Below, in pieces: positions 5,631 to 7,683 of a stretch of DNA of 7,683 nucleotides (within the stretch, counting starts at the first letter, position 1; every line of letters begins with the position of its first letter). The stretch is from contig PKCQ01000501.1 in assembly GCA_002862265.1 (NCBI GenBank), positions 1-7,683 of the forward strand, in the 5' to 3' direction. The translations under genes and the position numbers were made by a program. Source of the DNA: Planctomycetaceae bacterium (lineage in GTDB: Bacteria; Planctomycetota; Planctomycetia; Pirellulales; Pirellulaceae). Under the pieces are notes generated by a model. That model had not been told where the DNA came from. It saw nothing but the letters and a program-made list of their open reading frames with translations, and made no database searches.

Positions 5631-6914
5631 TCACTCCTTGCCAACGCCGCGGCCGTTGCTGTACATGCGATTGAAACGTTCTAGCTCGTCCGTGCTGATC
5701 ACATTATCCAAGTTGTAGTCGATGTGAGTCATGTAAAGTGTCACGTTGCCGTCACCGTTCTTGTTTAACTTCTTCACGTCGCCAAACATGTTGTTCAGGA
5801 AAATTCCGGGGCGAGTGCTGCTGTTTCCCAGCGGTTTGGGTGTGACTGCGAACTCTTGGGTGACTGGGAAGCAAAGCGTTTCCGCGTCGTCGCAAACAAC
5901 GTAGTGCAGCTTAATTTGGATCGGCCCAAGATTTCCCTTTGAGTCAAAATCGACTAAGAACATCCGGGGGTCGACATCGGCGTCTACCTCGACTTTGGGA
6001 CCTTTGAGCTTCGTTTCTGCAAAGCCCATTTCCTCCGGCGCAGTAATCTCGACTCGCACCCTTCCCGCCGTATTGTTCCAACGCGTTCTATAGATTGGGT
6101 CGACATAAAACCCGAGATACATCTGGTACTTACCGTCCACCTGTTCTTGTGTCATCTCTGCACGCAATTTGACGTATAAAGGCCGGTTGTCGCCGATTGG
6201 CTTATACTCCAGCTCGATGGTAGTTAGGCCGCGCGGGAGCTTGATTGGGTTGGCAACACCGCTGCTGACTTTTCGTGGCTCTGGACGAAAGCGAACTGGC
6301 AGATCCTTGATTTTAGTTGGATTCTCGACGGGGCCGACCAGCTCGATGAGATCCGCACGCAAAGTACGCGGATTACTCCAGAATCTCTCCCGCACAAATT
6401 TACCTTGTGGATCTAAGATAAATTCGCCGTTGTAGGTACCACGAAAGGCCTTGGTGGCTGCGTCGTCCATGGTGTCACATAGCCATGGAATTTGAGTCCC
6501 GGTCATGCGACGCGCTTCAGCGACGTGCAACAACCGCTCTGTCAGGTCGGCTGGCTCTTGGAAGTTGTTTGTTTCTGGATGCGCGAGGCGTTTGTAGATG
6601 TAGTAGAAGTTAACTTGATCTTTGTAATCACGATAAACTGTCTCCAGACCGGAGACATTTCTAAGGAAAGGCGCTCAGGTGAGACAGCCGAACACCACGA
6701 CCGTGTACTTTCCTTTTGCCCTAGCAAAACTGAAGGGACGACCCTGAGCGTCGAGGAGCTCAATGTCTGGCTTTTGTCCGATCAGATTATTGCGTTTGAG
6801 AAATCGCTCATTGTAGCTCGTTTCGAATTCGGGCTGCTGCGCATTTGCGAATGAGCCGGCGAGGCTCACAAGCAGGGCGACGACCAAGCAGATTGACTGT
6901 TTTGCATTCATCAT
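5631..6914 (-). CDS. Exported deiodinase-like thioredoxin-fold selenoprotein with DsbD-alpha-like and EF-hand regions (TGA = Sec80)
   Basis: Reading TGA 6675-6677 as selenocysteine gives one 427-residue protein. Residues 1-25 are a Sec signal peptide (cleavage after ANA, 23-25). Residues about 45-195 form a redoxin domain like iodothyronine deiodinase: VVVFGCLTU (72-80; C77, U80, a C-x-x-U site), APFLRN (81-86), IYKRLAHPE (106-114), CDTMDDAATKAF (146-157) and FILDPQGKFV (165-174). Residues about 225-360 resemble the DsbD alpha domain, with C341 and C348 ahead of F-P. Two EF-hand-like loops end the protein: 384-395 (degenerate) and 399-410 (D-Y-N-L-D-N-V-I-S-T-D-E, canonical). An exported thiol/selenol redox enzyme is inferred; the substrate is unknown. 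Standard gene finding would split it at the TGA into a 79-residue piece and a 300-residue piece starting at TTG 6533. The WD40 gene lies 127 bases upstream on the same strand. ATG 6914 lacks a Shine-Dalgarno; an ATG GAT CAA TGA frame overlaps it. Confidence 0.9.
6635..6660 (-). promoter_or_regulatory. Bacterial SECIS element
   Basis: On the - strand TGTCTCC (6657-6651) and GGAGACA (6645-6639) form a perfect 7-bp stem around the loop GGTCT (6650-6646). AAA/TTT can add three pairs with one bulged G (6638). The loop starts 24 bases after the TGA. Bacterial SECIS elements lie inside the coding region just after the UGA and carry a G or GU early in the apical loop for SelB; the E. coli fdhF loop contains the same GGUCU. 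Position, stem and loop all fit. Confidence 0.85.
6675..6677 (-). other. In-frame TGA read as selenocysteine (Sec80)
   Basis: The TGA is the only stop in a 427-codon frame, and the same frame continues on both sides with no shift. It replaces the second redox residue of C-L-T-U, the position held by Sec in deiodinases and by Cys in Cys homologues. The SECIS hairpin follows directly. Confidence 0.88.
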
Positions 6915-7041
6915 TGATCCATTGGTGCCGAAATGACTCGCGTGCGTGACAAGGTACCAAACCGTAAATCAGCCGGACCGTTTGCTCAACGTAAAAGCGG
7001 GCGTGAGCGTGAATTCTCTTACAGGTATTATGTCCAAGTGT

Positions 7042-7683
7042 CTATTCCTGTTGACTTGAGAATTGCTGCCGGACGACCCTTCCGTCGCGCCCTCCCACCG
7101 CCAAGCTGCCGTCAGGGTGAAGTGCAAGTGAGTAGGCCCAATCAGAGAAGGCGCGTTTGGATTCCTGCTGTAAGATCTCAACCGTGTCAGGATCGATCGA
7201 GTAGACGACACCATCTTCGCAAGCAGAAAAAATTCTCGTTCCAGTTTTATTCCAGCAAATGTCCAGGGGCTTCGATGGTAGTCGGGCAAAGCGGACCAAG
7301 CGTCCGATGCTTGGTTGCCACAGACGTATCGTCTTGTCTATGCTGGCCGAGGCAATCATGGGCAGAGGCGCTGCTCCGGGACGGAGAGCGAGCTTTCGGA
7401 CAGCTTGTTTATGGTTCGTCAGACTCCTCAAAACTGTGCCATCGGCCCAATTCCAAACTCGAATGCTTTGGTCCAGACCGCTGCTGGCCAGGAGGTCTTT
7501 TAGAGGCAGGTAGCAAAGAGTGACAACTCCGCGCGAATGGCCTTCAAGACGCCGCTGGATCTCTCTGGAAACGACGTCGAGTTCGGCGATTCCATAGTCC
7601 AAGCTGGCGCTGATCACCGAAGTATTGTTCACCCAGCAAAGCTGCATGGCGACGTCCTCGTGGGCTTCGACCGGCTCCGGCGC
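7042..7683 (-). CDS. WD40-repeat protein, C-terminal part (5' end outside window)
   Basis: The frame is open to the window edge, so the ATG at 7647 is probably internal: the 12 codons before it read as the start of another WD repeat (AHEDVAMQL). The 213 visible residues hold about five beta-propeller repeats. The clearest are LEGHSRGVVTL...SSGLDQSIRVWNW, LTNHKQAVRKL...SASIDKTIRLWQP, and two weaker ones, SKPLDICW...SACEDGVVYSI and DWAYSLALHPDGSLAVGGRDG. They form the end of a propeller, a protein-binding platform with no catalytic residues. A full propeller needs at least two more repeats upstream, or the gene could carry other domains. It ends at TAG 7042, 127 bases before the selenoprotein on the same strand, so the two could be co-transcribed. 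No link in function can be read from the sequence. Confidence 0.88.
   Translation of the reverse strand, partial: APEPVEAHEDVAMQLCWVNNTSVISASLDYGIAELDVVSREIQRRLEGHSRGVVTLCYLPLKDLLASSGLDQSIRVWNWADGTVLRSLTNHKQAVRKLALRPGAAPLPMIASASIDKTIRLWQPSIGRLVRFARLPSKPLDICWNKTGTRIFSACEDGVVYSIDPDTVEILQQESKRAFSDWAYSLALHPDGSLAVGGRDGRVVRQQFSSQQE

Noticed and set aside
6542..6763. 73-codon frame on the - strand across the TGA region
   Set aside because: It overlaps the selenoprotein in another frame, is Ser/Thr-rich without any domain, and is explained as a shadow.
6492..6854. 120-codon + strand frame
   Set aside because: It lies antisense to the selenoprotein and has no recognisable domain.
5631..6914. Two separate genes or a pseudogene split by a nonsense mutation
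   Set aside because: The frame is unbroken on both sides, the single stop is TGA at the exact redox position, and a SECIS-like hairpin follows. Decay would not be expected to hit precisely that codon.
6933..7523. 196-codon + strand frame
   Set aside because: It is antisense to the WD40 gene and rich in Arg, Ser and Cys; the WD40 repeats on the other strand are unmistakable.
1..7683. tRNA, rRNA, CRISPR, insertion sequence or attachment site
   Set aside because: No cloverleaf, regular repeat-spacer array, transposase or integrase, or flanking direct repeats were found by reading both strands.

Overview
The window looks like a chromosomal stretch of a free-living, Gram-negative-type bacterium, most likely a planctomycete of the Pirellulales kind. 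This is an inference from gene style: mid-range GC, few Shine-Dalgarno sites, small unrecognised membrane proteins, a WD40 protein, a secreted redoxin with EF-hand loops, and a KDO pathway gene. No tRNA, rRNA, CRISPR array, transposase or phage gene is visible.

Left part (1-1917, + strand): the 3' end of a membrane protein with a DUF5658-like C-terminus, an intergenic nested inverted repeat, a RimJ/RimL-type GNAT acetyltransferase, and a small three-helix membrane protein. The last gene runs into a bidirectional hairpin terminator and overlaps the end of the convergent gene. Middle part (1844-3887, - strand): a Tat-exported sulfite-oxidase-family molybdoenzyme, followed by a soluble histidine kinase with no partner regulator nearby. 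Then on the + strand come kdsB (4171-5019) for CMP-KDO synthesis and a small MazG-like pyrophosphohydrolase (5225-5548) with a cysteine-rich tail.

Right part (5549-7683, - strand): the 3' part of a WD40-repeat protein and, downstream of it, the most important gene of the window. Read conventionally, 5631-6914 looks like two broken pieces. It is one open frame of 427 codons interrupted only by an in-frame TGA at 6675-6677. The TGA falls exactly at the redox position of a thioredoxin-fold, iodothyronine-deiodinase-like domain (C-L-T-U). It is followed 24 nt later by the loop of a hairpin with a 7-bp uninterrupted stem and the loop GGUCU, as in the E. coli fdhF SECIS. I read it as an exported selenoprotein with a SECIS element. 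It also carries a C-terminal half with a DsbD-alpha-like Cys pair and two EF-hand-like loops.

The genes do not form one obvious pathway. The clearest local units are sulfite oxidase then kinase (118 bp apart, with a hairpin between) and WD40 then selenoprotein (127 bp apart).
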